DNA of 64,000 nt from Odobenus rosmarus divergens (GCF_000321225.1 NW_004450582.1:2006870-2070869); one strand, 5' to 3'; positions 36,340 to 49,215 are shown, counted from the first letter of the stretch. Made by a program: numbers and translations. Notes: generated by a model not told the origin, from the sequence alone.

Positions 36340-38590
36340 CCAGCAATCTCACTAGAATGACATTGCAGCGCTGCTCATGTCATCGTGTTGCTGTTTTCCT
36401 TGCTTGTTCTCCCATTTCTGCCAGCCTGTTTCCCACAGACGGTCTCACTCCTTCCACCTCTGAAAATCTCAGTCCTGCTTATTTCAGGACTGCCATATAC
36501 CCGGCCTCATACGGGCACCTCAGGGGGACCCAGGGCCTGGGTCCTGGTGTTGGATGCAGGTCTTCTCCCGTCCAGGAACTTGCTCTCAGGATTTATCTGG
36601 GATTACAGATCTCTCCCTAGAACTATAATTAACTTCCAGGACCCTCAATCCTGATGGTGTCTTCAAAATATTATAGCTTCCATTCTCTACTAAAAATTGA
36701 TAGTTTGGGGACTATGCCTCAGTTCTAATCCCCATGTTCTAGCTAAATAATCTGACTAGTATTTCATATATATATACCCCTTTTGAAAGATGGAGGTTTT
36801 TGCCTGAATTTTCTCCCAAGTGTTAAGCCCCTGTTACCTACGAGTGACCTTCAAAATTGCATAAATCTAAGTTCCTTGAGAGCTAGGACCGTATCCGGTG
36901 GGTTTTTGCTGAATCCCCAGGGCCTCAGACAGATCTCAGTGAATATGTTATAAACAAATGCATGAATGGTGGCCACTGGTACTCCCACTCTGTTCCACCC
37001 AAGTGTTGAGTTGGTCCCAGAATTACGATGGATCCTCGGCTGCCCATTGTGCACCCAGAGCTATGGACAGACCTGACTGTAGTCCTTGAACCTATGTCTT
37101 GCCTGGGAGCCAGGCATAGAGCCTCTTGTAGGAGTTCTGTCCTGTCTGTCCAGCCCCCAGCCCTTTCTGCCTCCTCCTTCAGCTCTAAGTTTCCTTGTCT
37201 TCTGGTCTTCTTCCATTCATCACTTCATCCTCAAAGACAATATTGCCCCAGTGAGAGTATGCATACGTACCAGCAAAGAAAAAGGTAAGATTACAATGAC
37301 TTAATAAAATGTTGTCTTGATAATTTTTAAATTATCTTTTTTCTTTCTTTTCTTTCTTTCCTTTTTCTGCTTTCCTTCAGTCACTTTCTTTTTCTTTCAC
37401 TTCTTTCTTGATTCCTCCTTCACGTCTTTCCTTATTTACTTTCTTTGTATTTATTCATTTTGTATTCTCCCATGTTTCTTGAGAGAAATGAACTTGAACA
37501 AATGACTAGAAGATTGTTGGAAATGTCAACTCTTCCATTTCACATTTCTAAAGCAAATGTCAACTTCCTGGGGTGGTGGAGACGGTCCAGTTACTGAAGG
37601 TTTGGAAACATTCATTCATTCAACAAACACTTAATGAGAGCCAACTGTTGCGTGGGGGCTATAAAGGCAAACACTCCCATACGTCTCCTTACTCTAAATA
37701 CTCAGCTACAATACTACTTTGCTTCTGACACCAGATGTGTGGGCTTTTCACACATTAAGCAATTCTGCAACACCAGCTGGGTGTCCTACAATTAATTCAA
37801 TCTACCTGAGTCTTATAATCTACTTGGAGATAACATCAGATTCTGTGGATGAAGGGTTCAGTCCTTCTAGACTGCCTTCCCCCACTTCAGATGCCATCAC
37901 AAGTCCAGGTTATTATCTGTGCTTCTAATCAACTTGCTATAAGTTAGAGGTTCCCACAACCATCTCCTTGAGTTCAATTAATGTGCTAGAGCAGCTCACA
38001 GAATTCAGAAAAACACTTCCTCACATTTACCAGTTTTTTTTAAAAGATAAAGATAAGCAGCCAGATGGAGAGGTTCATAAAGCAAGATCCAGAAGGGTCC
38101 TAAGTTCAGGAGCTTTGGTCCCCATGGAAGTGGGGTGCACCACCATCCTGGCATGTCAACGTGTGCACCAACCTGGAAGCTCTCCAAACTCCACCCTGGT
38201 GGATTTTTTTTGGAGGCTTCATTACATAGGCATGATTGAGTACATCATTGGCCTTTGGTGATTGATTCAACTTTCAGCCTCCTCCTCCCCCTGGAGGTAG
38301 TGGGACTGAAAGTTCCAACCCTCTAGCATTGGTCGCTCCCGCTGGCAACCATCTTTAGGGGCTTATTTTTTAATGGAATATAAATAATTTTCTTTAAAAA
38401 TGATATATTTTTAAATTACTATCTTTAATTTTTATGGTTACAAATAGCTTCAGATTCTAGTATAAGTTATGGGCCATCTCTTTTAGAAAATGCAATAACA
38501 TACATCATTTTACACGGTGGCTGTGAGTCTATGTTTAAGAATCCTTGACATATTAATTTCCCCAAATGCCAATTGCATAAAAGAAATACT
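36340..38590. other. Intergenic, mostly unrecognised
   Basis: Holds an L2 tract (36850-36985), a pyrimidine-rich CTTT stretch (37335-37425) and an old unassigned repeat-like segment around 38090-38360 (for example TTCATTACATAGGCATGATTG and GGGACTGAAAGTTCCAACCC). No coding gene seen. Confidence 0.45.
36850..36985 (+). mobile_element. L2 LINE 3' end
   Basis: AAGTTCCTTGAGAGCTAGGA, CCCAGGGCCTCAGACAGATC, then AAACAAATGCATGAATG fit an L2 terminus. Confidence 0.6.
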
Positions 38591-39119
38591 TGGACCTAGA
38601 AGTCTTTTTTTTTTTCTTTTTCTTAACTTCATTGTATTTATTAATTGTACTGTATTTTTTATTTGAGTATAGTTAACACATAATGTTACATTAGTTTCAG
38701 ATGTGCAACTTAGTGATTTGACAAGTTTATACATTATACTATGTTCACCACAAGTGTAGCTAGTATCTGTCCTATTATACCACTATTACAATATCATTAA
38801 CTGTATTCCTTATGCTCTGCATTTTATTCCTGTGACTCACTCATTCCATAACTGGAGGCCAGATCTCCTTCTCTCCTTTTACCCATTTTGCTCACCGTCC
38901 CCATCCCTTTTCCTCTGGCAACCATCAGTTTGTTCTCTGTATTTATAGTTCTGATTCTGCTTTTTATTTATTCTTCTTTTTTAAGATTCCATTTATGAGT
39001 GGAATCATGTGATATTTGTCTTTCTCAGTCTGATTTTTTTCACTTAGCATAAAACCCCCTAGGTCCATCCGTGTTGTCACAAATGGTACAGTTTCATCCT
39101 TTTTATGGCTGTGTAATAT

Positions 39120-39205
39120 TCCATTATATATTTTATATATAATATATATAAGAATATATATATAATATAAATTTACAATATATATTACACACATATATGT
39201 AATAT
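39120..39205 (+). repeat. (AT)n-rich tract inside the L1
   Basis: TATATAA and ATATATA runs that interrupt L1 text between CCATTATATA and TTTTCCTTGTCCATC. Confidence 0.85.
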
Positions 39206-41543
39206 TTTCCTTGTCCATCGTCTACTGCTGGACACTTAGATCTCTTCCATGTCTTGGCTTTTGAAAACAACGTTGCAACAAACAGAGGGGTGCATACATC
39301 TTTTCCATTTAGCATTTTCAATTTCCCTGGGTATACACCCAGTAATGGAATTACTGGGTCATATGGAATTTCTATTTTTATTTTTTTGAGGAACTTCCAT
39401 ACTGTTTTCCACAGTAGTTGTAACAATTTACATTCCCACCAACAGTGCACAAGGGTTCCTTTTTCTCCACATCCTCACCAACCCTTGCTTCTTATCTTCA
39501 TTTTAGCCAGTCTAACAGGTATCAGGTGATATCTCATTGTGGTTTTGATTTGCATCTCCCAGATAATCAGTGATGTTGAGCATTTTTTCATGTGTCTGTT
39601 GGACATCTGGATGTCTTCTTTGGAAAAATGTCTATTCAGGTCCTCTGGCCATTTTTATTCAGATTATTTGGGGTTTTTTTGGTGTTGAGCTATGTAAGTT
39701 CTTTATATATTTTGCATATCAACCCCTTATCAGATATATCATTTCCAAATATCTTCTCTCATTCAGTAGGTTATCCTTCTGTTTTGTTGATGGTTTCCTT
39801 TGCTATACAAAACCTTTTTATTTTGATGTAGTCCCAATTGTTTATTTTTGCTTTTGTTTCCCTTGCCTTAGGAGATATATCTAGAAAAAGCTGCTATGGC
39901 TGATGTTGGAGGAATTGTTACCTGTATTTTCTTCTAAGATTTTTATGGTTTCAGGTATCATGTTTAGGTCTTTAATCCATTCTGAGTTTATTTTTCTGGA
40001 TGGTGTCAGAAAGTAGTTGAGTTTCATTCTTTTTCATGTAGTTGTCCAGTTTTCCCAGCACCATTTACTGAAAAGACTGTCTTTTCCCCATTGTATATTC
40101 TTGCTGCTTTTGTCATAGATTAATTGGCCATACAAATGTGGGTTTATTTCTGGGAGGTCTATTCTGTTCTATTGATCTGCGTGTCTTTTTTTGTGCCAGG
40201 ACCATATGGTTTTCATTACTACAGCTTTGTAGTATATCTTGAAATCGGTAATTGTGATACCTCCAACTTTGTTCTTTCTCAGGATTTCTTTGGTTATTTG
40301 GGGTCTTCTATGATTCCATACAAATTTGGTATTATTCGTTCTAGTTTTGTGAAAAATGCTGTTGATATTTTGATAGGGATTGCATTGAATCTGTAGATTG
40401 CTGTAAGTAATATGGACATTTTGACATTAATTCTTCCAATTCATGAGCATGGAATATCTTTCTATTTATTTGTATCATCTTCAATTTCTTTCAGTATTTT
40501 ATGGCTTTCAGAGTACAGGCCTTTCACCTCCTTGGTTAAGTTTATTTCTAAGTTTTTTGTTCTTTCTGGTGCAATTGAAAATGGGATTGCTTTTTCAATT
40601 TCTCTTTCTGCAAGTTTATTGTTAGTGTATAGAAACACTACAGATTTCTGGGTACTAATTTTGTATCCTGCCACTTTACTAAATTTGTTTATTATTTCTA
40701 CTAGTTTTTTGGTGGAATCTTTAGAATTTTCTTTGTTTCATGTTATCTGCAAATAGTCACAGTTTAACTTCTACTTTATCAATATGGATGCCTCTTATTT
40801 CTTCTTTTTCTTGTCTGATTGCTGTGGCTAGGACTTCTAGTCCTATGTTGAATAAAAGTGGTGAGTGTGGACATCCTTGTTTTGTTTCTGACCTGAGAGA
40901 GAACACTCTCAATTTTTCACCATTGAGAATGATGTTGGCTGTGGTTTTCCATATATGGCCTTTATTATGTTGATGTATGTTCCTTCTAACCCTATTTTAT
41001 TGAGAGTTTTTATCATAAGTAGATGTTGAATCATGCCAAATGTTTTCTCTGCATCTATTGAGATGATCATATTTTATTCTTTATTTTGCTTATGTGGTGT
41101 ATGATGGTGATTGATTTGCAAATATTGAGTCATCCTTGCATCCCAGGAATAAATCTCACCTACTCGTGATGAATGATGTTTTTAATATATTGTTGTGTGC
41201 AGTTTGCTAATATTTTGTTGAGGATTTTTGCATCTGTGTTCATCAGGGATATAGGCCTCTGGGGTTTTCTTTTTTTGTGGTGTCTTTGATTTTGGTATCA
41301 GGATAATGCTGGATTCATAGAATGAATTTGGAGACTTTCCTTCCTCTTCTATATTTTGGAATAGTTTTGAAAAGAATAGGTATTAACTTTTATTTAAATG
41401 TCTGGTAGAATTCACTTGTGAATCCATCTGATCCTGGACTTTTATTTTTTGGTAGTTTTTTTATTACCTATTCAATTTTGTTACTTGTAATCCATCTGTT
41501 CAGATTTTTTTATATCTTTTTGATTCAGTTTTGAAAGATTATA

Positions 41544-41736
41544 GGAGCATCTGGGTGGCTCAGTCAGTTAAGCGTATGCCTTCAGCTCAGGTCATGGTCT
41601 CGGTCCTGTGATAGAGTCCCACTTTGGGATTCCTGCTCAGTGGGGAACCTGCTTCTCCTTCTCCCCAACACCCAATCATGCTCTCTCTCTCTCCCTCTCT
41701 CTCTCAAAGAAATAAATAAAATTTAAAGAAAAAAAA
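41544..41736 (+). mobile_element. Carnivore SINE inserted in L1
   Basis: GGAGCATCTGGGTGGCTCAG to AATAAATAAAATTTAAAG. GAAAGATTATA before and GAAAGATTGTA after are the target-site duplication. Confidence 0.95.
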
Positions 41737-41753
41737 GAAAGATTGTATGTTTC

Positions 41754-41846
41754 ATGCTCACTTCGGCCGCACATATACTAAAATTGGAATGATACCGAGA
41801 AGATTAGCATGGTCCCTGCACAGGGATAACATGCAAATCCACAAAT
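41754..41846 (+). pseudogene. U6 snRNA retropseudogene
   Basis: Starts ATGCTCACTTCGGCCGCACA and continues TATACTAAAATTGGAATGAT, AGAAGATTAGCATGG and CCCTGCACAGGGATAACATG, which follows U6 snRNA closely. About 14 bases of the 3' end and the terminal T-run are missing. The ACAGAGA box reads ACCGAGA. A perfect 13-bp duplication (GATTGTATGTTTC) flanks it at 41741-41753 and 41847-41859, so it was inserted by the L1 machinery. No U6 promoter precedes it. Confidence 0.93.
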
Positions 41847-43066
41847 GATTGTATGTTTCTAAGAATTTACCCATTTCTTCTAGGTTGTCCAGTTTGTTGG
41901 CATATAATTTTTTGATGGTATTCTCTTATAATCCTTTATATTTCTGGGGTATATTTTGTTACTTCTCCTCTTTCATTTCTCATTTTATTTATTTGGTCCT
42001 TTCTTCTTTTTTTCTTGATAAATCTAGTTAAGGGTTTGTCAATTTTTGTTTATCTTTTTGAAGAACCAGCTCTGGCGTTTATTTATTTATTTTTTCTATT
42101 TTTTAAAATCTCTACATCATTTCTTTTTGCCTTGATCTTTATTATTTTCTTTCTTCTACTCACCCTGGGTTTTGTTTGTTCTTCTTTTTTTAGTTCTTTT
42201 CAGTGTAAGGTTAGGTTTTTCTTGTTTCTTGAGGTAGGCCTGTATTGCTGTATACTTCCTCTTAGAACTGCTTTCGCTGTGTCCCAGAGATTTTGGACTT
42301 TTTTTTTTTTTTCATTTTCATTTGTCTCCATGTATTTTTTTGCTTTCTTCTTTCATTGCTTCACTGACCCATTGGTTGTTTAGTATCATGTTGTTTAGTG
42401 TCCACGTGTTTGTGTTTTTTCCCAGTTTTTTCTTGTGATTTATTTCTTGTTTCATACTGTTGTGGTTGAAAAAAGATGCATGGTATGATTTCAGTGTTCT
42501 TAAATTTTTGAAGCTTGTTTTATGGCCCAATATATGATCTGTCCTGGAGAATGTTCCATCTGTACTTGAAAAGAACATGTATTCTGTTGTTTTTGGATGG
42601 AGTGTTCTGTATATTTCTGTTATGCCCATCTGCTCCTATGTGTCATTCAAAGACATTGTTTCCTTTTTGATTTTCTATCTGGATGATCTATCAATGTAAG
42701 TGGAATGTTAAAGTTCCCTACTATTACTGTATTACCATCAATTTCTCTCTTTTGTCTATTAATATTTGCTTCATGTATTTGGGTGCAAAGGTATTTGCAA
42801 TCATTTTATCCTCTTATTAGATTGAACCCTCTATCATTATGTCATGCTCTTCTTTGTCTCTTATTACAGTCTTTATTTTTAAGTCTATTTTGTCTGATAT
42901 AAGTATTGCTATGCTGGCTTTTTTCTGCTTCTATTTGCAGGGTGAATGTTTTTCTATCCTTTCACTTTCAGTCTGTATACGTCTTTGGGTCTGAGGTCAG
43001 TCTCTTTTGGCAGCATATAGATAGGTCATGTTTTTTTATCCATTCCACCTCTCCATGTCTTTTTTT

Positions 43067-43261
43067 TTTTTAAGATTTTTTATTTATTTGTTTGATGGAG
43101 AGAGAAACAGTGAGAGAGGGAACACAAGCAGGGGGAGTGGGAGAGGGAGAAGCAGGCTTCCCGCTGAGCAGGGAGCCCGATGCGGGGCTCGATCCCAGGA
43201 CCCTGGGATCATGACCTGAGCCAAAGGCAGATGCGTAACGACTGAGCCACCCAGGCGCCCC
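43067..43261 (-). mobile_element. Carnivore SINE inserted in L1
   Basis: Reverse copy, poly-T/AAGATTTTTTATTTATTTG to CTGAGCCACCCAGGCGCCCC. The target-site duplication is CTCCATGTCTTTT. Confidence 0.96.
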
Positions 43262-44749
43262 CAACTCCATGTCTTTTGATTGGAGCATTTAGGCCATTTA
43301 CATTCAAATTAATTATTGATAAGTATGTACTTATTGCCATTTTTAAAATGTGTCTTCTGGTTGTTTTTATAGTTCTTCTTTATTCCTCTTTTCCTCCCTT
43401 GCTCTCTTTCTTTGTGGTCAACGAGTATCTATAGCGTTTTGTTTGGCTTTCTTTCTCATTATTTTTTGTGTATTTGTCATAGGTTTTGGGGTTGTGATTT
43501 CCATCATGTTCATATATAACATCTTAAGTAAATAACAGTCCATATTGATTTGATGGTCATTTAAGTACAAACACACTCTAAAATAAAAAAACAAAACAAT
43601 GACAAAAAAACTGAAAAAAGAAAAAATCTTTCTTTTTCCTCTTTTAACTCCTTTCTCCACATTTTATGTATATGTTCTCATATTTTACATCTTTTTATTC
43701 ATATTTTTCTTATGTCTAATTATGGCCATTTCTTTTCCATTTAAAGAGGTCCCTTTAACATTTCTTGTAAGTCTGGTTTAGTGGTAATAAACTCCTTTAT
43801 CTTTTGTTTGTCTGGCAAACTCTTTATCTCTCCTTCAAATCTGAATGATAACCTTGCCGGATAGAGTATTCATGGTTGTAGGTTTTTTCCTTTCAGCACT
43901 TTGAATATATCATGCCACTCCCTCTGGCTTACAAAATTTTGCTGAAAAATCAGCTGATAGCCTCATAGTTTTTCCCTTGTAGGCAATTTTTTGTTTCTCT
44001 CTTGCTGCTTTTATGATTTTCTCTTTATCTTTAACCATTGACATTTTCATTATTACTTGCCATGGTTTGAACCTCCTTGGGTTCTTCTTGTTCAGAACTC
44101 TCTGTTATTCTTGGACTTGGAAGTCTATTTCCCTCCCTAGGCTAGGGAAGTTTCCAGTTACTATTTCTTCAAATAAGTTTTCCACAACTTTCTCTCTCTC
44201 TTCTGGGACTCTTATAATGTGAATGTTTGATCACTTGATGTTGTCCAAAAGATGTCTAGCCTCATTTTTTTCAATGCTTTTCTCTTTTGCCATTCAGCTT
44301 GTGTGTTTTCCATTACCCTGTCTTCCAGATAATCGATCCATTCTTTTGCATCCTCTAACCTACTATTGATTCCCTTTAGTGTGTTTTTTTATTTCAGTTA
44401 TTATATTCTTCAACTCTGATTTTTTTAAAATATTTTCTATCTCTTTATTGAAGGTCTCAGTTCTTCCACTTTTTTCTCCAGCCCAGTGAGTGAGTATCTT
44501 TATGATCATTACTTTAAATTCTTTATTAGGCATATTATTTATCTCTGTTCCATTTAGTTCTTTTTCTGAGGTTTTTCCTTATCTTTCTTTTGGAGCATGT
44601 TCCTCCGTCTCCCCATTTTGCTTGACTCTCTGGGTTTGTTTCTACAGATTAGGTGAAAAGTTTACTTCTCCTAAAGTTGAAGGAGTGGCCTTGTGTATGG
44701 TGTCTCCTGTGCAGACTGTGTGTGCTTGATGACTTTTGCTGGCTGGCTG

Positions 44750-45960
44750 GAGCTATGGCTGTATATGCTAATTACTCTTCTAAACCATGGTTTTTTTATA
44801 GAAAGAAAAAAGAAGAAGAATAATAATGATGATGATAAAAGAAAAGAAGAAAAGAAAAAAATTAAAGAAAAGAACATAAAGAAGAAAAAGAGAACAAGAA
44901 TGAAAATAACAAAACCAAAAACAAAAACAAAACAAGACAAATTTTTAAAGTAAAAAGATGAATAAGTTAAATTAAAAATAAAAATTTAAAAAAAACTTAA
45001 AAGGCCATAAAATCACAGCCTGTTTTTTGTGCACAGGGCGGCTAAGGTGAGCTTGTGGACCTGGTCTTGCTGAGGTCACAAGTGCTCTGGGAGCTGGACC
45101 TTGCTTTGGTCTGGGCTTTTCAGGTGGATGAGGAGAGAACTTTCCCACAGTTCCTCAGCCCTTTTAAACCTCAGCTTTCTTTCTGTGCCTCGGTAAAACT
45201 GGGGCTGGTGTGGACTTAAGGACCTTGGGCTTGCTGAGGTTACAAGTTCTCTGTGATCACTGGACCCACCAGTTATGGTGTCTAGACCCGCCCGTTAGTT
45301 CCTCAGGACCCTCCAATTATGGAGTCTGAAGCTGCCTTTTATGGCAACCAAACCTACACCTTATGGTATCCAGACCCTGCTCCCGTCTGTGCTTTTAAGG
45401 TGGACAGGGAGAGAATGTTCTTGCAGTTCCTGGGTGCTTCTAAATGGTGGGGGGATTTTTTTTTGTTTTTGTTTTTGTTTTTTTCTGTGTCCCAGCACAG
45501 CTAAGGCGGGTATGGGTTTGTGGACCCTGGGCTTGCTGAGGTCGCAAACTTTCTGTGCCAATCTGACCCACCAGTTACGGCATCAGGACCCACTAATTAT
45601 GGCATCCCAGCCCGTGCCTTATGATGTCCAGACCTGCTCCAGTCTGGGCTTTTAAAGTGGCATGGGGAGAGCGTTTCCACAGCTCCTTGGCCCTTTTAAA
45701 ACCCAGCTTCTTTTTCTGTGCCCCAGCGTGGCTAGTGCTGATGTGGGCTTGTGGACCCTGGGCTCACTGAAGTCCCAAGCTCACTGAGACAGGTGGACCT
45801 GCCCCTTCCGGTGTCCAGACGCTGCTCCCATCTAGGTGAGGTGATAACATAAACCATACCCTTCTGACCTGGAAAGCTTTCCCACAGCAGAGTTCTAGTG
45901 CTATCTCTTTTATATGCTAGTTGTTCTTTTAAACCAGGCCTTTTCTTCCTGTGCCCAAGG
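44750..45960 (-). repeat. Repeated segments within the L1 5' UTR
   Basis: Similar blocks recur: TTTCCCACAG..CCTTTTAAA near 45148, 45417, 45672 and 45880, and CTTGTGGACC..TGCTGAGGTC near 45051, 45205, 45516 and 45748. The spacing is irregular, about 155-310 bases. This resembles the repeated promoter monomers seen in some L1 5' UTRs. Confidence 0.6.
44795..44945 (+). repeat. Purine-rich low-complexity tract
   Basis: GAAAGAAAAAAGAAGAAGAA followed by AAAACAAAA-type runs at the 5' UTR/ORF1 border of the antisense L1. Confidence 0.85.
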
Positions 45961-47085
45961 ACAAAGGGATTTGTTCCCAAGTCCTCGGTACTGTCCCTCC
46001 CCAGTGCGTTTGCAGCCTCAGGGGTGGGTGTTCTCTTTGTTGCTGGGTCTCCATCTCTCTTGCTTTTCCGTTTGCCATTCTCTCTACCTTTGGTTTCTCC
46101 AGATCTGTTCAGTCAGCCCTTACTTCTTCAGGAGTAACTGTTCTATTAATAGGTGTAATTTGGTGTTTGCCCTGAGGGAGGAGAGTTCAGAGTCTTCCTA
46201 AAAAAAAAAGGCATCTTTGAACCAGAACTTCCTAAGGGACTTTAAGGAACCACCTCATTAACATAACTCAGGTATGTTTGAAAGGGGCTGATTTGGAATA
46301 ACAAAAGACACCCATTTGACCCTTTTGACTCTGGAGCTATTTCAGGAATGGAAAAGATGTCCCTAAAGCTCTGAGCATTTAAGAAATTGCAAAGGTTTTA
46401 GGAGGTGTGTGGCACAAACCATAGACAAGAGCAAATGTATATTTATTATACATCTCCCATCCAAGAGGTTGTCTGTCAAGGATATTGATGAGGAAATTCA
46501 GTGGGTAGAAGATGATGAAAACAAAGCTTTCCCAACACTAAGGTCCTATACTTAAAAAAGAAGGAGGAGGAGGAAGAAGGGGAGGTGGAGGAGAAATGAG
46601 AAAGGTTAGGTAACATGCTTCATAATGAAGTGATTGATCTTACAACTATTGTTATAAATATATTGAAGTAATGGATGCAAGTGCCTCCTGAGATAGCACA
46701 TCTCTTCTATGATTTGCCTGCCAACACTGTATGACCTAAATCTAATCATCAGGAAATAACAGATAAGCCCCAACCGAGAGACATCTACAAAATAACTGGC
46801 CTATAATTTTCAGAAACGTCAAGGTCAAAAAGCAATATGGAAACTGAGGAAAAGTTCCAATTTAAAGAGACAAAAGAAACTTGACAACTAAATGCAAATG
46901 GTGATCCTGGAAAATAGCCAGAAAGGAAATTATAGGAAAGGCTGATGAAATTTGTTAATGGACTATGCGTAAGATAATGATACTCTATAAATGTTAAATT
47001 TCTTGATATTGGTAATTGTACTGTGGTTATATAAAAGAATGTCCTTGTTTTTAAGAAATAAATTCTGAGGCATTTAACGGTAAAG

Positions 47086-47445
47086 TGTGTTAATTAAACA
47101 AGGAGGCCATTTGACTGAGATGGTTCTAATACCTTAACAGCCTATGTAAGCAAGCCAAAACCTAAGCGTGTAAAGACCTCAAGGTAAAGAAATCAAAACC
47201 TAAAGACAACTAATCACAAACAGCCAATTAGCCTTCCCCAAATGAGGCAAATGCTTAAGATACAGCCAATCAAATCATGTCTTGCTTTGCTTCCACTTCT
47301 TCCTCTATAAAAATCTTCTCGCCCCTGGTTCCTGTTGGTGGAGCGAGCTCTCCTAATCACTTCCGGGCTGGTGCTGCCTGATTTGAATCTATTTTTGCTC
47401 AAATAAGCTCTTAAAAATTGTAATATGCCTCAGTTTATCTTTTCA
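47086..47445 (+). mobile_element. Probable solo LTR (endogenous retrovirus-like)
   Basis: The 360-bp block starts TG, ends CA, and has a TATA box (TATAAAAA at 47306-47313) and a poly(A)-like AAATAAGCTC 3' of it. GCCAATTAG and CCAATCA words lie upstream of the TATA. The surrounding older repeat appears continuous across it. No viral coding sequence is present. No clear target-site duplication was found. Confidence 0.6.
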
Positions 47446-48119
47446 CCAGGAGATGATGTCTACAATTAGTTCTCGAGTGGTTTAGAAAAAAGAGAGAATG
47501 TTAGATCAGGTAGGGCAAAATCTCGAAATCTAAACATATGTGCTCTCTAATGTGGATACGGGATATGAGAGTTCCTTGGACATATGCGTATTCCTGGTAC
47601 GGACTTGTAACATTTCTGTAAGTTTAAAATTTTATCTAAATAAAAGTTATAAAAAATATGAAACAAGCAAGTTTTGTTCACTTTTGTAAGGGTATTAAGG
47701 GTAAAAGAGAACTGACAAGTTAAAATGTTGAAACAATTTTGAATTACCAAATTTGGAGGTCACCATCAAACAACCCTCCTTTGGATAACAAGGACTTCTG
47801 GCAGTAAAATACCCCCATTAAATCGACACAGGTCCAAAGGAGTTTAATGAGAGCCAAACAGGAAATGCTAAGCGCCATTTCAAAACCTTTAGGCTGGTTG
47901 CAAAATATACAGTTCCCCCTGGACGAGACCCTGTAGCAATGACTTCAACCTATGCTCCAAAAGGAGCTGTAGAAAACTAGAATTTATCCTAGAAAGTGGG
48001 CAAAACCTTTCCTTAAACAGCTGTTTATTTAAAACATTAATAAAAAATACCTTTCACTTTGTTGGATACCCGATGAGTTGGTCTTCGCAAAGCTGATTAG
48101 AGCATAAGAAGAGCCAACA

Positions 48120-48260
48120 TGCCTTGAGAAGCTGTCAGTGGTACTAGGAAACAGGAAACTGAGGAATAGAGAGGTAAAATACCTTGCCCAAGGTCAAACA
48201 TTAATGACGGACGTGATAGACCTAGGAATTGAAATGCAGGTGTCTCTCTCAAGAGCCTGT
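48120..48260 (-). mobile_element. MIR SINE fragment
   Basis: GGAAACTGAGGAATAGAGAG, CCTTGCCCAAGGTCAAACAT, CTAGGAATTGAAATGCAGGT. Confidence 0.75.
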
Positions 48261-48797
48261 GTTCTATTCGCTAATCAATCTGCTGCCAATGCAGTAATGG
48301 TTCATGGATCCGTTCCATGATATTTTATAGAGTATCTCAATTTCCCTGTCGTCACAGCCCTAGAAGAGTGATGTCACTCACATCTCCATTTATACATGAG
48401 AAGAAAATGAGACTGAGAACTAACATAACTTGTTCACATTCACAAAAACTAGAAAGAGATGAAGGCAAAACACCAACACAGATATGTGCAATTTCAAAAC
48501 CCCTGCCCCTTTTACCCATCAAGACAGCAAAAAAAGATTGCATTTTGAAGAATTGGCTATCAAGAAAATGATACCTGAGTGAACAGCAAGCTCTAAAGTA
48601 ACTAATATTAAATTATCCCATGGGAACTTTCCTAAAACAGCCCTGAAGACAAAAGATGATTTTTTTTTCACTGACTCTATAAACATTTTCAGAAAATATT
48701 TTCATTTTAATCCAAAAATATACACACAGTCACACATCAGACCTCTTGTCTTTCCCTATTCCGTTTTACTGTCAGTGTTTTCTCTTCCCTTTCTCTC

Positions 48798-48865
48798 TCT
48801 CTCTCTCTCTCCCTGGTTCTATCTCTGTCCTTCCCTCCCTCCCTTCTTTCCCTTTCTTTCTCCTT
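48798..48865 (+). repeat. (CT)n and (CCCT)n pyrimidine tract
   Basis: CTCTCTCTCT followed by CCTTCCCTCCCTCCCTTC. Confidence 0.85.
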
Positions 48866-49039
48866 GACTAGAGTTGTATAAAAAGGTTACGAAGGTTCCT
48901 GCTTCCCCCTAGTGGTATGTGTCTAGAAGTGGCAGTCACAATAGGAAAATCAGGAAAACTTTACAGACAGCAGGAATAAAATGACACTTAGACTCCTTTA
49001 GAGTTTTTGGAGGCAGGGGGGCAACGGGGTGAGAGGAAA

Positions 49040-49215
49040 GAACGTGTGATCACTGACAGTCTGTGTAACCTCACATGGCCTCAGAAAATGCACCTGTGAC
49101 GGGGAAGTTAGACTATCCCCTTCTCACAGTTGTCTTAGGGTTGAGATAATGTAGTAAAGGGTCTTGAAGCACAGTACACTCCCAATAAGAGGTAACTATT
49201 ATTTACTTTTGACAG
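49040..49215 (+). mobile_element. MIR SINE fragment
   Basis: CTGTGTAACCTCACATGGCC, TTGTCTTAGGGTTGAGATAA and CCAATAAGAGGTAACTATT fit the forward MIR. Confidence 0.6.

Larger units (their letters stand above)
38607..46200 (-). mobile_element. Nearly full-length L1 retrotransposon, inactive, with three nested insertions
   Basis: The reverse poly(A) lies at 38607-38622, followed by antisense 3' UTR to about 38950, ORF2 to roughly 43.3 kb, ORF1-like text around 43.7-44.5 kb, and a 5' UTR reaching TTCAGAGTCTTCCTA at 46200. That matches the usual carnivore L1 5' start in reverse. Minus-strand ORF2 peptides include [20 protein letters not shown] and NFHTVFH-type antisense shadows. Frames are broken by many stops and by SINEs at 41544-41736 and 43067-43261 and a U6 pseudogene, so it cannot be active. 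The 5' UTR (44.7-45.95 kb) has internally repeated segments. Confidence 0.9.

Noticed and set aside
39133..39450. Minus-strand frame with clear L1 ORF2 peptide
   Set aside because: A real L1 relic, but only a fragment. Stops and insertions break ORF2, so it is covered by the L1 entry and not called a gene.
42015..42383. 122-codon plus-strand open frame
   Set aside because: It lies antisense to L1 ORF2. The hydrophobic content is the T-rich complement of the L1 reading frame.
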